From contig JAPNXP010000012.1 in NCBI GenBank assembly GCA_028753945.1, positions 3,534,001 to 3,598,000 of the forward strand: a stretch of 64,000 nt of DNA. Reading direction: 5' to 3'. The translations under genes were made by a program, and so were the position numbers. The notes beneath the pieces are model-generated. The model was given only the letters and a program-made list of their open reading frames with translations. It did not search any database and was not told the DNA's origin. Positions 10,349-21,344 of this stretch are shown here, in pieces. Positions within the stretch are counted from its first letter, which is position 1, and the number at the start of each line of letters is the position of its first letter. This stretch comes from Hexactinellida sp. DTS-2022 (taxonomy: Eukaryota > Porifera > Hexactinellida).

Positions 10349-12216
10349 GCTAGTAAGCTCATCCTCTTAGATAAAATTTGAGGATGAAGGTTGCCCTCTA
10401 CATCCGTGAGCAGATTCGGAAGTTGTGGTAGGTGAATTGGTTCTTGTATCAGGGACTGTAGTAGCACAGGCCACCAAGGTCTTGAGGGCCAATTGGGTAC
10501 AATTAAGATTGCCTTCCTCACTTCGTCCAGGCGAAGCTTGGTTAGGACTCGGCCAATCAATATCATTGGTGGGAACAGGTATGGACATGTCAGATTCGTC
10601 CAACTGTGGACAAATGCGTTCACTGCTACTGCTCCCGGTTCTGGTCTCCAGCTCATAAACCTGGGAAGCTGGGTATTCAGTCGAGAGGCAAATAGGTCCA
10701 TCTCCGGTTCTAGCACCTGCTGTAAAGTCCACCTGAATATCTCGGGCAACAGTTTCCAGTCGCTCCAATCCTGGTTTGGGAGGCGGGATAGTTTGTCCGC
10801 CTCTATGTTTTCTACCCCAGGTAGGTGCTCTGCAGTTAGAGCGACATTGTTGGATATCGCAAACTTGTGTAGCTGGAGGGATAGGCTGCAGAGGGTTTGG
10901 GAGTGGGTGCCTCCCAGCTTGTTTATGTAGCGGATTGCAGCGCGATTGTCGGTCTGAATTAGTACGTGTGTGTTGGGTTTGGAGAACAGGGTGATCCCAA
11001 ACATTATAGCTTTCAGCTCTAGAGCGTTTATGTGGAGCTGTTTCTCTTGCTGTGACCAGGGTCTTGACGCTTTCTGCTCCCTGCATACTACTCCCCATCC
11101 AGTGAGGGATGCGTCGGTTTGCATAGTATTGTCGATATTCCGTTTCAGGATAGGGGACACATTCCAAGCTGTTGAACTGGATGTCCACCATTTCAGGTCT
11201 AATAGGGCCTGAGGTCCCAGCGTAATCGACTGATTGTAATTGCCTTCGGAGGCGTGGAGGGCTCGTATGAGCTCGAATTGAATTGATCGGTAGAATATAG
11301 GTGCTGGACTGATGGCAGTTTTCGAAAAACTCAGTAGACCTAGTAGGGTTGCTAACTGGCGAGCCGTGCACGTAGGATTGCGTATCATAGCTCTGCATCT
11401 CGTTTTGATGGTTGTTAGTGTCGACAGTGGTAGTTGGAATGTCATGGTGGTTGTGTTGACCGTAAAGCCTAGGAACTCCATGACCTGATTCGGGGTTAAT
11501 ATAGATTTCTCCCGATTGACAATGAAACCCAGTTGTGAGAGCATTTTGATTACCCAGTGCGTATGTAGAGCGGTTGTATTCGGACTGTGAGCAATTATTA
11601 ACATGTCGTCCAGGTATACGAGTAGTCGCACACCCCAGCCCCGGAGGATTGCAACCGGGCGTTTCATGATCTTGGTAAAGACAAAGGGTGCGATGCTCAG
11701 TCCGAAGGGCATTGTTGTGTATTGATACAGTACGTTGTCCCATTCGAACTGGAGGTATTTTCGGGAGTCCGTATGGACAGCAACTGTCAGGTAAGCATCT
11801 TTTAGGTCTATTTTGGTCATATAGTCTCCCTGTGTGATTATGTATCGGACACACTGAATGCCTTCCATCTTGAAGTGTGGAGGGGAAAGATATTTGTTGA
11901 GGAGTTTGAGGTTCAGGATTAGCCTCCAATGGCCTGAAGATTTCTTGCGTAAGAAAATCGGGCTCGTGAACCCTAGGTTTTGTGTGCGTTGAATGGCTTT
12001 GATAGTGAGTAGCCTCTCTATTTCCTGGCGTACAAGGACAGTTTGTTCCTTTGGAAGTTTGTTGGTTCGCAGTGCCATAGTTGGTACTGATGCTAGGGGT
12101 AGAATAAGGCCCTCTACGTATGCCAAGATGTTGCTCCCCGGGGATATCAGAGCCCAGTTGTGGTAGAAATAGGGCAGACGTCCCGTCATTGGTGGTTCGA
12201 CGGGCGGAGGCGACAT
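10288..12216 (-). CDS. DIRS reverse transcriptase-RNase H
   Basis: An intact 642-residue ORF starting at ATG 12216, 24 nt after the gag stop. The RT domain shows IDLKDAYLTVAV at about residues 136-147, MPFGLSIAPFVF at 169-180 and the YLDD catalytic box at 201-204, followed by FLGF. RNase H follows, with QTDAS (Asp 368), ALELKAI (Glu 400), QTDNRAAI (Asp 423) and ADKLSR (Asp 474), so all four acidic residues are present. The C-terminal region with PEMDLFASRLN and WPSRPWWPVL is characteristic of DIRS/Ngaro polyproteins. It copies element RNA into DNA. A 673-residue open frame over the same bases (10367-12388) is an out-of-phase shadow. Confidence 0.93.
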   Translation of the reverse strand: MSPPPVEPPMTGRLPYFYHNWALISPGSNILAYVEGLILPLASVPTMALRTNKLPKEQTVLVRQEIERLLTIKAIQRTQNLGFTSPIFLRKKSSGHWRLILNLKLLNKYLSPPHFKMEGIQCVRYIITQGDYMTKIDLKDAYLTVAVHTDSRKYLQFEWDNVLYQYTTMPFGLSIAPFVFTKIMKRPVAILRGWGVRLLVYLDDMLIIAHSPNTTALHTHWVIKMLSQLGFIVNREKSILTPNQVMEFLGFTVNTTTMTFQLPLSTLTTIKTRCRAMIRNPTCTARQLATLLGLLSFSKTAISPAPIFYRSIQFELIRALHASEGNYNQSITLGPQALLDLKWWTSSSTAWNVSPILKRNIDNTMQTDASLTGWGVVCREQKASRPWSQQEKQLHINALELKAIMFGITLFSKPNTHVLIQTDNRAAIRYINKLGGTHSQTLCSLSLQLHKFAISNNVALTAEHLPGVENIEADKLSRLPNQDWSDWKLLPEIFRWTLQQVLEPEMDLFASRLNTQLPRFMSWRPEPGAVAVNAFVHSWTNLTCPYLFPPMILIGRVLTKLRLDEVRKAILIVPNWPSRPWWPVLLQSLIQEPIHLPQLPNLLTDVEGNLHPQILSKRMSLLACVVSGTCSSQEVSLNAPVT

Positions 12217-12239
12217 TAAGTCGAGCAGGCTTAGAGGGA

Positions 12240-13656
12240 TTAGTGCCTGTAGTTGCCAGAGGTGTTGCCCCTGTATGGCCTTCTGGGGTATGATACTCGG
12301 GATTTCCTCTGATCGGCCCCACTGAAGCCCGTGCCTCCTGTGGAGCCCCTCCGAAAAAACTGGTTCGGTTTGAAGTCAGTATTGTCACGAGAGTTGTAGT
12401 AAGATTCGTTGTCTGTTTTTTGCCTCTTAGCTGGACGTTCTGCAGCTAGTTTCTCAAAGGTAGACCGGTCCCTCTGAGTTTCAATGAGGGTTCAGGCTAG
12501 GAAAATTTATGATTTATTTGATTTTTTTGGGAAATTAAAATCATTGATTTGAATGAACATAACTCAAATTATATAATAGGTATTCAATTTAGAATTTTGC
12601 AGTAAGTATACTTTGTAATATTACGTCGAAATAACTCTGATTGCAATAGGTATCACCATTTTCAAATAGTAAAAATCAACTTTAAATCAATTGATTTTGA
12701 TTTTGATTTTATTTAAAAAAATCATTATTTTACCATTCCTGTGAGGGTTTTTAGGTTGTTGGGACCAAAGACAAAGTTTGTTTGCTCATCAGGGGGGAGA
12801 GACTCTACCTCGCTGACTAACGCCGGGTTTACTGCCCTGATTGCGTTTTTTCTTCTGGCCAGTAGGATTCTAGTGGTGGTGGCACCAAGTAGAACTAGAG
12901 TCGCTGATGCATACTCCACCATTTGGTCTTGAGTAATTATATGACCTTCACATACTTTTGTGATTAGTTCGCACAAGGGGCCAACCGTATGCAATGTAGA
13001 TCGCTGGATTTCCTTTAGTATTTCGTCACGAGCTTTTAAAATCCGAAATCTCGTTTTTGAAAATGTGAGTCTAGCTTATGGACTCTCATAGCAGAGATGT
13101 CAGGCCTTTTGTACCGCTTAGCCATCTCAATTCGATGCTCAGAGTCCAATGACTGAGAGAAGTGCTTAGTGAGGTAAGCACATATGTTATCCGGTGCACC
13201 GGCAAAGAATTTCTTTTCCACAAGCCCACTGGGGTCAAAGAAGGAAATGGGTTGGGCAGATTGGACTGCAATTTGAACAGGAGGTTCGGCAATCGTCATA
13301 GATTCCGTCTGAAGCAGCACTTCCTGGCTTAGGGTGGGAGCCTGAGCAGCTAGTTGGTCAGTGATCACTGTCATGGACTGCTGCAGTCCTTTGAATGCCT
13401 GCAATAGCAGGGAGTTACCGGGCACCAAATTCGGGGAAGGCCCGACCGGGGTGCGGGAGGCATAATGGTCAGCAATAGCTACCGCGTCCCTATTACTTGG
13501 CACGATGCCAGAAATGGTAACATTGGGGCCACCCGGGGCTGCCAGGTTTGGGGCCATATGGTCCTGAAGAAAGGAATCTCCTGTTTCAGATTCTTGTGCG
13601 GTGCATTCTTCAGAATCTGAGCTGTAATTTGAAGGTGGAGTGTAGGGCTCACACAT
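12240..13656 (-). pseudogene. DIRS gag-like ORF, frameshifted and interrupted
   Basis: Probable start ATG at 13656 (MCEPYTPPSNYSSDSEE). The first part runs to a stop at 13036. The downstream part (12725-12994, LHTVGPLCELITKV and LLGATTTRILLARRK) lies in another frame, so a one-base shift sits near 13050. A 249-bp hAT MITE then splits the ORF at 12493-12741. Beyond it the frame continues with a basic region (AERPAKRQK) and an Arg/Gly-rich tail to a stop at 12240. The acidic-Ser N-terminus and basic C-terminus fit a DIRS gag, presumed to package the RNA. Without the insertion and the shift it would be about 390 residues. Confidence 0.75.
12493..12741. mobile_element. 249-bp hAT-type MITE inside DIRS gag
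   Basis: Ends CAGGCTAGGAAAAT and (reverse-complemented) CAGGAATGGTAAAAT form a short inverted repeat. Both sides carry the exact 8-bp duplication TGAGGGTT (12485-12492 and 12742-12749). The interior is AT-rich with GATTTTGATTTTGATTTT. It is younger than the DIRS insertion. Confidence 0.85.
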
Positions 13657-13717
13657 CGAGGTCGTAATTAGAAAATAGAATAATGGAGGAGAAGAATATT
13701 TAGATAGAAATGAAATC

Positions 13718-13864
13718 GCTAGAAGATGCACAGTAGAGTAAACAGGGAATATATAGTACCTAACATACTATACGGGTGGCATTTCACCCTAAGTGTAAAC
13801 ATTTACAGATAGAAGTGTTAAATTCCGACCTTGGAGAACTATTCAACCTTATGTCATTGTCTGG
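13718..13864. repeat. DIRS right inverted terminal repeat
   Basis: Partner of 9571-9719. It lies upstream of gag on the minus strand and so probably holds the element's promoter; that role is inference from family biology. Confidence 0.88.
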
Positions 13865-13886
13865 TGAAGCCATGAAGTAGAATTCT

Positions 13887-14140
13887 CTACAATTGATTAA
13901 ATAAAATAATATAATATAAGGAATTTGTTGACTTAACTCACTCACTGTGGATTACATTGCTAAAATAAATAACTAATAATATAATTTATTATCAATACAT
14001 AAGGAATGAATGGCATTAAACTCTAGATGGTTTATGATAGAAACAAACTTCAAATTTATCTACATTTCCTTGTGACTCGGACCAATTAACAAATGGTTCT
14101 TGACATCCTGAGGCGCTAGGCGTTGGTGACTTGGCTGAAA
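13887..14140 (+). repeat. Modular repeat monomer, right part after DIRS (short form)
   Basis: Resumes the monomer interrupted at 9511 and reaches hairpin H4 by the short path: CAAACTTCAAATTTATCTAC, GGACCAATTAACAAATGG, then a variant of CTTGAGGCGTTGATGAC. Confidence 0.8.
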
Positions 14141-14263
14141 AAAATCCAAAATTGCAGCCTGTGCCGACACCATGTTCCTTTGGAGGCACTATCAATAAAT
14201 CACATTCAAAATATAGTGCCACCAAAGGAACATGCGTCGGTACAGGCTGCAATTTTGGATTTT
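14141..14263 (+). repeat. Hairpin core H4
   Basis: The loop is variant (CAATAAATCACATTCAAAAT). The left arm has GACACCATG instead of GACAGCATG and the right arm has GTCGGTACAGG. Confidence 0.88.
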
Positions 14264-15336
14264 CTTTTGTTTTTTCTCCGTAGACGGTGCCCTGGCCAGA
14301 GCTTTATAGTTAATGACCTGAAACTTGGCATGTAGGTGCGGTGTTACCGTCTAATTTGCACCTGGGGTTACGATTTTTGATTAACAAATCTTTGACACAT
14401 TTTTAACACCTTTTAACGAATTTCTGGTCCATAACTCAAAAAATGTTATACTAAACCCCCAATTTTTATTACACCATTGGATTCACCATAGAATTCTGCG
14501 TCTAATGGGAGAAGACAAATATTGATAATGAGTTTAATTCATGCCACTAGTGGGGGTTTAAAATTCTTTGTTTATTCACACTTCAGTTTCAGTGAAACTG
14601 TTAAATCAAATTCCATTGTTTCAACTTGCAATAAATAAATTGATTCCACTTGTGAAATCGAGTAGGCTTCTATTTTCTATTTGAAAACTAAGATCTTATA
14701 TTTATAACAACAACAAGATCATGCGATTATATTTACTTCTACGTGAATATTCTGCACAATTGATACACTGACATAATTAATCGCTCTGTCTTTAACTTAT
14801 AGAGAGGGTTCCAATTAGATTATTGGGGTTATCGAGTGCGGTGAATTCAAATATTAGAATGAAATTCAATTTAGATTATTAATTATTGAAAATAATTGAA
14901 CTTAATTTATTTTGCTGTACATAATAATGGTGTTAAATTCTTAATAATTTGATTAAATATTTATACTAATTACCTAAATTTCATTAATCTCAGAAATCAT
15001 ATAAAATAGATACAACTTCCAATTCATCAATTGATCCTTATGCCACGTAACACCTCTACAAATGGGTCATGGCACCTTGAGGTGATGATGACATCGCTAA
15101 AAATGTGTTTTTACAATTTTTTGAAATATATAATTCGAATGGGTTGGTTGGTCCCGTTGGTGTTGGGTGATCACCCAACACTCACATAAAAAATGCTGAC
15201 TCATCACCTATTATATTCTACTGAAACTTGAATATCTCTCAAATGAAGTGAACCAAATGGAAACTTCCACCACTCTAAGGGTCGTTGCCTTCTGAAATAA
15301 TTTAACACCTTCATAGTGTTGATGACATGGCGAAAA
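14264..15336 (+). repeat. Modular repeat monomer, long form, more diverged
   Basis: Collinear with 6186-7484 but with about 200 bp deleted around GCTGGCTTC...GTGGATAACATT. It keeps GGGGTTATCGAGTGCG and GGTGTTGGGTGATCACCCAA. No genes seen. Confidence 0.8.
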
Positions 15337-15460
15337 AAATCCAAAATTGCAGCCTGTGCCGACAACATGTTCCTTTGGAGGCACTATCAATAAACCACCA
15401 CCAAAATATAGTGCTACCAAAGGAACATGTGTCAGCACCGGCTGCAATTTTGGATTTTTA
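15337..15460 (+). repeat. Hairpin core H5, end of the left cluster
   Basis: The hairpin is followed by unrelated AT-rich sequence (CTGCAATATTTGTTCTTATT) instead of a CCGTAG boundary, so the cluster ends exactly at a core. Confidence 0.85.
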
Positions 15461-15774
15461 CTGCAATATTTGTTCTTATTGTACTGTATCAATTTATATT
15501 TAAAATCGTTCGTTATCTGCATTTTGTTTATTTTCAACTATGTACATACATCGGCTAAGAAATGAGAACACTTTAAAAATTTAATAGAATAATATTTTAT
15601 ATCCAAAAACCAAAATATTTTAGCTATTTTTTTCTCATTTTTCTTTTTAATGTGAATCTATTATCAAAATGTTAAAAATGTTCGTATAAAGTTGTTTTCA
15701 ATAGCTATACATGAATTTACCAATTATATATGGCCTAGGGCACAATACTTTGACATTATGCAATCATATATACT
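15461..15774. other. AT-rich spacer, nothing recognised
   Basis: No ORF, inverted repeat or motif that I can support between the last hairpin and the Ginger element. Confidence 0.6.
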
Positions 15775-15925
15775 TGTTGCAGCCCAAATGCGAATTTGGG
15801 CCGTTCGCGAATGGGCTGGCCCATTTGCAATTTGGCCAACAAATTGGTCTATTCACGAATGGGCCAAGCTAGCTTGGCCCATTCGTGAAATATTCTAAAA
15901 TATTTTCATTTGTTTTATTAATAAC

Positions 15926-16790
15926 TAGCCGAGTACCCGCGCTTCCCCGCGGTATTCAAATTCACGGGATGTCTTATTATGAGTAAATAATCATATTTAC
16001 ATATGTTATTGATAGTATTACTAATAGCCGAAGCGCCGCCGTCCGCCACAAAAAGCTTTCTTGAGTGGCATTTTTTATGATTTGAAATATGACGGATGTG
16101 AATGTGTAATATGACTGATATGTAATATGACGGATGTGTAATATGACGGATGTGAAATGTAAAATATGTGAAATGTGAAATGTGAAATATGTTAAAAATA
16201 TTGTAAACAGTTGTATTAATATTACGGGGATCATAGGAATGAGACTATTGACAACTCAATACAAGCAGAAATTTTATTGGTTAAATCATGTCAGCTATAG
16301 CAAGGGGCATTCAATTTTTGTTTTCTTTCATATACAATTGACCTATTGAATTATAGACCAATAAAACTCGAGTCAGAATAATGTGAAAAGTCTGCAATCT
16401 GATAGGTCAAGGTCGGTACCCTCGCAAAGTGTTGAAAAATATGCATGTGGTAAATTGCAAATTATGCATTCTATTGACTTTAAAATATCATATTTGGACT
16501 CCTCATACACTAAAACCTAGATTGCACGTTTGAAATGTTTTTCTAGCAGCACTGTAAACTTTTGATAATTCCCATTGAAATGTATGAGAAGGTGCCAAAA
16601 ATATCATATATTTCGAATTAACTCCGCGAGAAATGTAGGTATCTCTTAAAAATTACTTATTCAGGGTGGTTGGGTAACTCCTAAGTGACATACAAAATTT
16701 GGTACAGATCTGTTGAGAACTCTCAGAGGAGATGTGAGTGTGAGGACATACACACACACATTGAACCGAATATTATTTGCCGAATAGTTG
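15926..16790 (+). repeat. Possible RTE/SINE-like retroposon remnant
   Basis: Starts with ACTAGCCGAGTACCCGCGCT and ends with TTTGGTACAGATCTGTTGAG, GATGTGAGTGTGAGGACATA and ACACACACACATTG. This resembles the widespread 3' tails of RTE-like LINEs and their SINEs. The middle contains TGTGAAATGTGAAATGTG micro-repeats. There is no RT domain. Assignment by resemblance only. Confidence 0.4.
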
Positions 16791-17123
16791 ATATTTGGTT
16801 GACTTAGATGGCTAATACCAACAAAAATCCGTTCTACCTCCTTTTCTAAACAGGGACACTTAAGATAGCTCTTATTCTCAAATTGATGGCGAATATTCTA
16901 TCCTTATAAGTATTTTTCTACTTAATTAATCTAGGGAATCATCACCAATGAGAAGTTATTTGTTGTTTTTATTGATCTTCTTTTGTACTTACTACGATTT
17001 ATTTACCTGCATTCATAGAAAGTCACTTTTTAACCAATCATACTCCATGATGTAAATAGCAACGCTTTTAACTTTACGTATTATGCTGGTAATTTGGTGC
17101 TTGTTTGAGTATATATTCCCACA

Positions 17124-19085
17124 TTGCGAACAGTCATTTCGTTTCGAAATTCAATTCTTCCTATAATTGATCAATTCTTTAATGGAAATACAAGAAGCTT
17201 TTTATACAAAATCTCTCAAATCCCGAGAGATAGCAAATCAGAACTCCAAACAACGAGTGATATCAATGAAAAAATACTAATCTTGATTGCAGGAAAGCCA
17301 ACACAAGGTGTACCTTATTCTAGATGGTACAGGTTGAACAAAAGGTACACCTTAGTGAAATGTCCTACGTCAACCATTCTATATCTTAAAGGGAATGGCG
17401 AAGTACCAAATAAGAGAGTGATACCATTGGAGGATATATACGACACGCTAAAAAGAGTTCATCATGATCAAAATCACTGTGACCGAACAGGATTATATAA
17501 ACGTATCACAATGGAATATTATGGAATTACTCGGTCAATTTGCCAAATATTCGTAAATCACTGCGAGGTTTGTCAATTGAAGAAATCCCGTAAGTCAATT
17601 AAATCCCTTGTTATAAACCTATTTCTTCATCGAATTATCTCTCTCGAAGCCAGGTGGATCTAATTGATTTTACTAGTGTTTATCCTGAAGCAAACCAACC
17701 ATTAAACTGGCTGCTAGTATATCAGGACCATTTCACAAAATTTGTGCGTCTTAGAGCCCTGAGGAGAAAGTGTGCAGAAGAAGTGACCGAAGCACTCATG
17801 GACATATTTTGTGAACTTGGCCCCCCTCTTATCTTGCACTCAGATAATGGAAGAGAGTTCAATAATTCTCTATTATTCCAGCTTATCAATGAAAAATGGC
17901 CTTCAACTAAAATTATACTCGGCAAGCCTCGTCATCCAGAATCGCAAGGATCTGTCGAAAGAGCCAACCAGGATATCAAAAAGCACTTTACTACAATGAT
18001 GATGGATAATAATGATACCAACTGGTCCAAATATGTTAGGTTAGTGCAGTACAAGAAGAATACAAATTTCCATTCTACCATCGGAATGACGCCCTTTCAA
18101 GCGATCTTTAATAGGAAGCCTCCGATCGGCTTAAGTGAACTTGGACTTCCAATCGAACTAACAAATAACATCTCCATGGAAGAAGATCTGGACAGAACCA
18201 TAGAAGGGTATAATAATCAAAGCGACATCCAATTGGAAGCCGTTTCAGAGTCAGATACATATAGCTCACCTCATCATTTCCACCAGACTACTGATCTTTA
18301 TCTGGACGAACTTTCTCAGCCCTTCCCGGATAACCTATGTGTTTTCGACGAATTTCGTGATCTTTCTTCGTTGCCTCAATTACCATCTTCTCCGTTCAAT
18401 TCAAGTTCCCACCGGCAGAACAAGAAAATAATAACTCTAGTTTACTGACAAACAGGGTACTATAGTTAGCACGAATTGTGCTGTTTGTGAACAAGAAACA
18501 ACAAAAGCACACACATGTCCAGGATGTTCCAGGTATATTCACACTATTTGCGGCAGAAGTGAAGGCGAAGAGGGATTTGGAACTTCGGTATGGTGTCATC
18601 GTTGTGACCATTTGAGGAGACAAAGGGATTCTGAATTTCAGCGTAGAGGAATTAAGCGAAAACAAACAGAGCTTCATAAGCGAATGCTCAAATCAAGCTG
18701 CAACCGTATGCCTGAGGCAGACATCGGTGCCAACATTTTACTGCCAATAGCCAAACCAGACTCAATAGCATTCGGTAACAAAAACATGATTGGTGTTGTA
18801 TTGGAAAAAAAAGATAACATATACTCTGTTGGCACGAAGTATGGAATACTAGATAACAAATATACAGCAAATCAATTCGATATATGTAAATCTAAATTTT
18901 TGAATCAAGACAGTGTCCCGGCTAACCAGATTTCTCAAAGAACGGCAATGCTTAACGCTTCTCAAGGTGTCACTTACTCTTGCAAATGTAAGAACTGTTC
19001 AACCTTTCGGTGTCCTTGTCGTAGGGCTTGGTAAATTGCCACTCAAGATGCCATAAGGGCAAAACTTGCTTCAACAAACTTAATA
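17124..19085 (+). pseudogene. Ginger/KRBA2-like integrase-type transposase, frameshifted
   Basis: 17124-17663 encodes the zinc-binding HHCC region (VHHDQNHCDRTGLY then HCEVCQLKK). The frame shifts near 17615. 17654-18448 then carries the rve integrase core: LLVYQDHFTKF (Asp), LHSDNGREFNN (Asp) and GSVERANQDIKKH (Glu), so the DDE triad is present. After a stop near 18448 a third frame encodes a PHD-like Cys/His finger (CAVCEQ, CPGCSRYIHTIC, WCHRCDH; 18475-18610). The C-terminus is Cys-rich (YSCKCKNCSTFRCPCRRAW). One further shift would extend it with SRCHKGKTC to about 19085. This order matches KRBA2/SCAN-like integrases. The first exon or start is uncertain; no good ATG precedes 17124. Confidence 0.82.
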
Positions 19086-19585
19086 ATTAATATCTCATTA
19101 ATTAGACTACATCGATATCTAGTTAAATGCAGTAGATACTATCTAGTATAAGTTTCCGTGTACGTATTCATCTTATTATTGACGTATTACTAATTTAGTT
19201 TTGTGTACCTTAGTAACATAGTAAGTCATCGAAATACTACAAGCATAATAAACTTTTTCGATATACTACTAGTAACAATAATTATTAAATGGGACGAATA
19301 ATAAGGAATACCGGTACCATCGTCTGTAAATTGACTAACTTCATGATTACTCCGCGATCCGGAGTGTATCGGTAATAATATTATCAGCATAATACGTAAT
19401 AGTTAAGTGTTGCTATTTGGATCAGAGTTAGGATATTATTAATAAACCAAATGAAAATATTTTAGAATATTTCGCAGATGGGCCAAGCTAGCTTGGCCCA
19501 TTCGCGAATAGACCAATTTGTTGGCCAATTTGCAAATGGGCCAGCCCATTCGCAAATAGACCAAATTCGCATTTGGGCTGCAACA

Positions 19586-20179
19586 TTCTCACATTATCGG
19601 AATTAAGAGATTATCATAAGATCTTCAAGTTGACAATCGTGCAACTACCGCTTATGCACCTCAAGGGAATGATCACAACAAATAATTAATTTTAATTGAA
19701 AATTGATTATTGTCCAATTTCTTCGAGAATTAGAAATTTAGACAATTAATATCGCTATCTATCTACGTACTAGGAATAAAGAATATAGCTGAGGCTGGTA
19801 TAGAGTTACCTAAAATGTTACAACCTCCAGTATTATCAGTAAACAGTAAATAAAAACGTGGCACTGGTTATAGTTCGTTCTACCTAATATTGGAAGTGAA
19901 TTCTATTTTCTCTTGCCCCTTCGATATTTATATTCGAAATATGAATAAAACACTGTAGCAAATGAAGAAAATACTTGCTGTATACTACTTTCTCTAACTT
20001 CCATTCCAACTTTCCAGTAACTATAGTGAGTCATTAGTGACAAATATCAAAATGCAACCTACTTGATTATTAAATCCAGCAATTATTGGCAATGTTTATT
20101 CCACTCGCCCAAAGTATATTGAACCACATGGGAACTGTTTTTTCTAGCAATATCTGCTGTATTCGGAAAAAATACACTA
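19586..20179. other. AT-rich region, nothing recognised
   Basis: About 600 bp between two transposons. I see no ORF over 60 codons and no convincing inverted repeat. Confidence 0.55.
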
Positions 20180-20636
20180 CAGTAGATGCCGGTTATAAGG
20201 ACATCGTCGGGAACTGCATATCAAGGCTGGATTCGGTTAGCCGTTGCTAATATCGGTTAGCGGTTACAGATCTCGTTAGCCAGTTTTCCGGGTCTGTTGA
20301 AAATCAGCGTATTAGTTGGAAATTATTGAATAAATAATTAAAATTATCTGAATTGTGTTAGAAAATGATATCATAAATCCATTTCCCATCACGGCATCAC
20401 CGCATAATATATTTTATTTTCAAAATTTTATTTTAAATGTATCTATTAATGTAGTATTTTTGGGTAATACTTTTTATAGCTGAGTCTTATTAAGTAGTAT
20501 AATCTGGATTTTCGAAAGGATTAGTTGATTGAGTAGCATGGGCGGTTAATTACCACGTCGATAAATCGAATCGCAACCGGAGCCTAAGAACGGTTAATGT
20601 TCTTATAACCAGCGTTCTTATATCCAGCATCTACTA
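20180..20636. mobile_element. Pogo/mariner-type MITE, CAGTAGATGCYGG ends
   Basis: The left end CAGTAGATGCCGGTTATAAG and the right end, reverse-complemented, AGTAGATGCTGGATATAAGA pair imperfectly, with TA at both borders. Its interior contains a CTGGATTCGGTTAGCCG block that recurs at 54783-54840 and 55236-55340, so it may be composite. Confidence 0.6.
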
Positions 20637-20692
20637 TATAAGTTATAAAGAAATACAGATTCATTTGAATACTAGGAGCTGGATTTATTTCA

Positions 20693-20830
20693 GGGTTGCC
20701 AACCTCTGAAAACAAAAAAGCGGGAGATTTTGCCAATTTTGGCGGGAGTTTTACCAAAAAGCGGGAGGTCGAAGATGAAAAAGCGGGAGACTCAATATAT
20801 ATGCTATTTTTAAAAATCTATCATGAATAG
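20693..20830. mobile_element. Fragment of a hAT-like element (CAGGGTTGCCAACC end)
   Basis: CAGGGTTGCCAACCTCTGAA is a common hAT terminus. It is followed by repeated AAAGCGGGAGRY words. I could not find the opposite end. Confidence 0.4.
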
Positions 20831-20920
20831 AACGATATAATATGATTATTTAGTATGTTTTGATATCTACAATTAGGAAAAATACTTGGTACTCGAAAAA
20901 AAACTGAAAATTAAAAACTA

Positions 20921-21096
20921 CAGTTGAAACCGGATATTTTTAACACATTCTTTTCACGAAAATTTGTTAAAAATATCCGATTGTTAAAAATACCCGATTT
21001 TACAACAACAACAATAATTAATTATTTACAAGAAAATGTGACAAATATATCCGATTGTTAAAAATATCCGGTGTTAAAAATATCCGGTTTCAACTG
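20921..21096. mobile_element. 176-bp TA-flanked MITE with CAGTTGAAACCGG ends
   Basis: CAGTTGAAACCGGATATTTT and its inverted partner at the right end give ~25-bp TIRs, with TA on both sides (20919-20920, 21097-21098). Several GTTAAAAATATCCG words repeat inside. Tc1/mariner/pogo type by TSD. Confidence 0.82.
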
Positions 21097-21146
21097 TATT
21101 TGCAATTTAGAATTTAGTTAGTAACTAAATAATACTAATTCTATTA

Positions 21147-21298
21147 GCAAATGGAATTTATTCCATTACAATATCACAATAAAACTCTGTTATTCCATTA
21201 TAAATTGGTTATTCATGTGGTTAACACTTAATTAATTGAGAATAGATATTGAGAAAACAGGTGAGAAAGAATAACAGTGGTAGTAGAAATCTCATGGA
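21147..21298 (-). repeat. Inverted copy of the dispersed repeat at 3413-3580
   Basis: Shares TCTCAATATCTATTCTCAAT and AATTTATAATGGAATAACA (as read on the minus strand). Function unknown. Confidence 0.65.
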
Positions 21299-21344
21299 AG
21301 TAAGAATCTCATAGCAATGTAACATCCATGGTCCTTGTATTCAA

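Larger units (their letters stand above)
9512..13886 (-). mobile_element. DIRS-type (tyrosine recombinase) retrotransposon, deletion derivative
   Basis: Three features define DIRS. There are split inverted terminal repeats (9571-9719 versus 13718-13864). An internal complementary region at about 9763-9885 is the reverse complement of the left end joined to that of the right end. Three overlapping ORFs on the minus strand are gag, RT-RNase H and recombinase. DIRS elements replicate through a circular intermediate that the tyrosine recombinase inserts without a TSD, and no TSD is visible here. The recombinase is cut short and gag is interrupted by a hAT MITE, so the copy is not autonomous. RT-RNase H is intact. 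It inserted into a modular-repeat monomer that resumes on both sides. Confidence 0.92.
15775..19585 (+). mobile_element. Ginger/KRBA2-type DNA transposon with ~148-bp TIRs
   Basis: The left TIR (15775-15922) begins TGTTGCAGCCCAAATGCGAA. The right TIR (19439-19585) is its inverted partner, with roughly 90 percent identity by eye. Flanking tetranucleotides TACT and TTCT fit a 4-bp TSD with one change, as expected for integrase-derived Ginger elements. The TIRs contain their own palindrome, GGGCCAAGCTAGCTTGGCCC. Inside is one integrase-type transposase gene in + orientation with frameshifts. A ~0.9-kb stretch at 15926-16790 may be an older retroposon tail. Confidence 0.85.

Noticed and set aside
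10367-12388. 673-residue open frame on the minus strand
   Set aside because: It overlaps the RT-RNase H frame, shows no domain, and has the Thr/Pro/Arg-rich composition of a shifted reading of that gene.
17722-17999. Additional ORFs across the integrase core
   Set aside because: Shadows of the DDE integrase frame in other phases.
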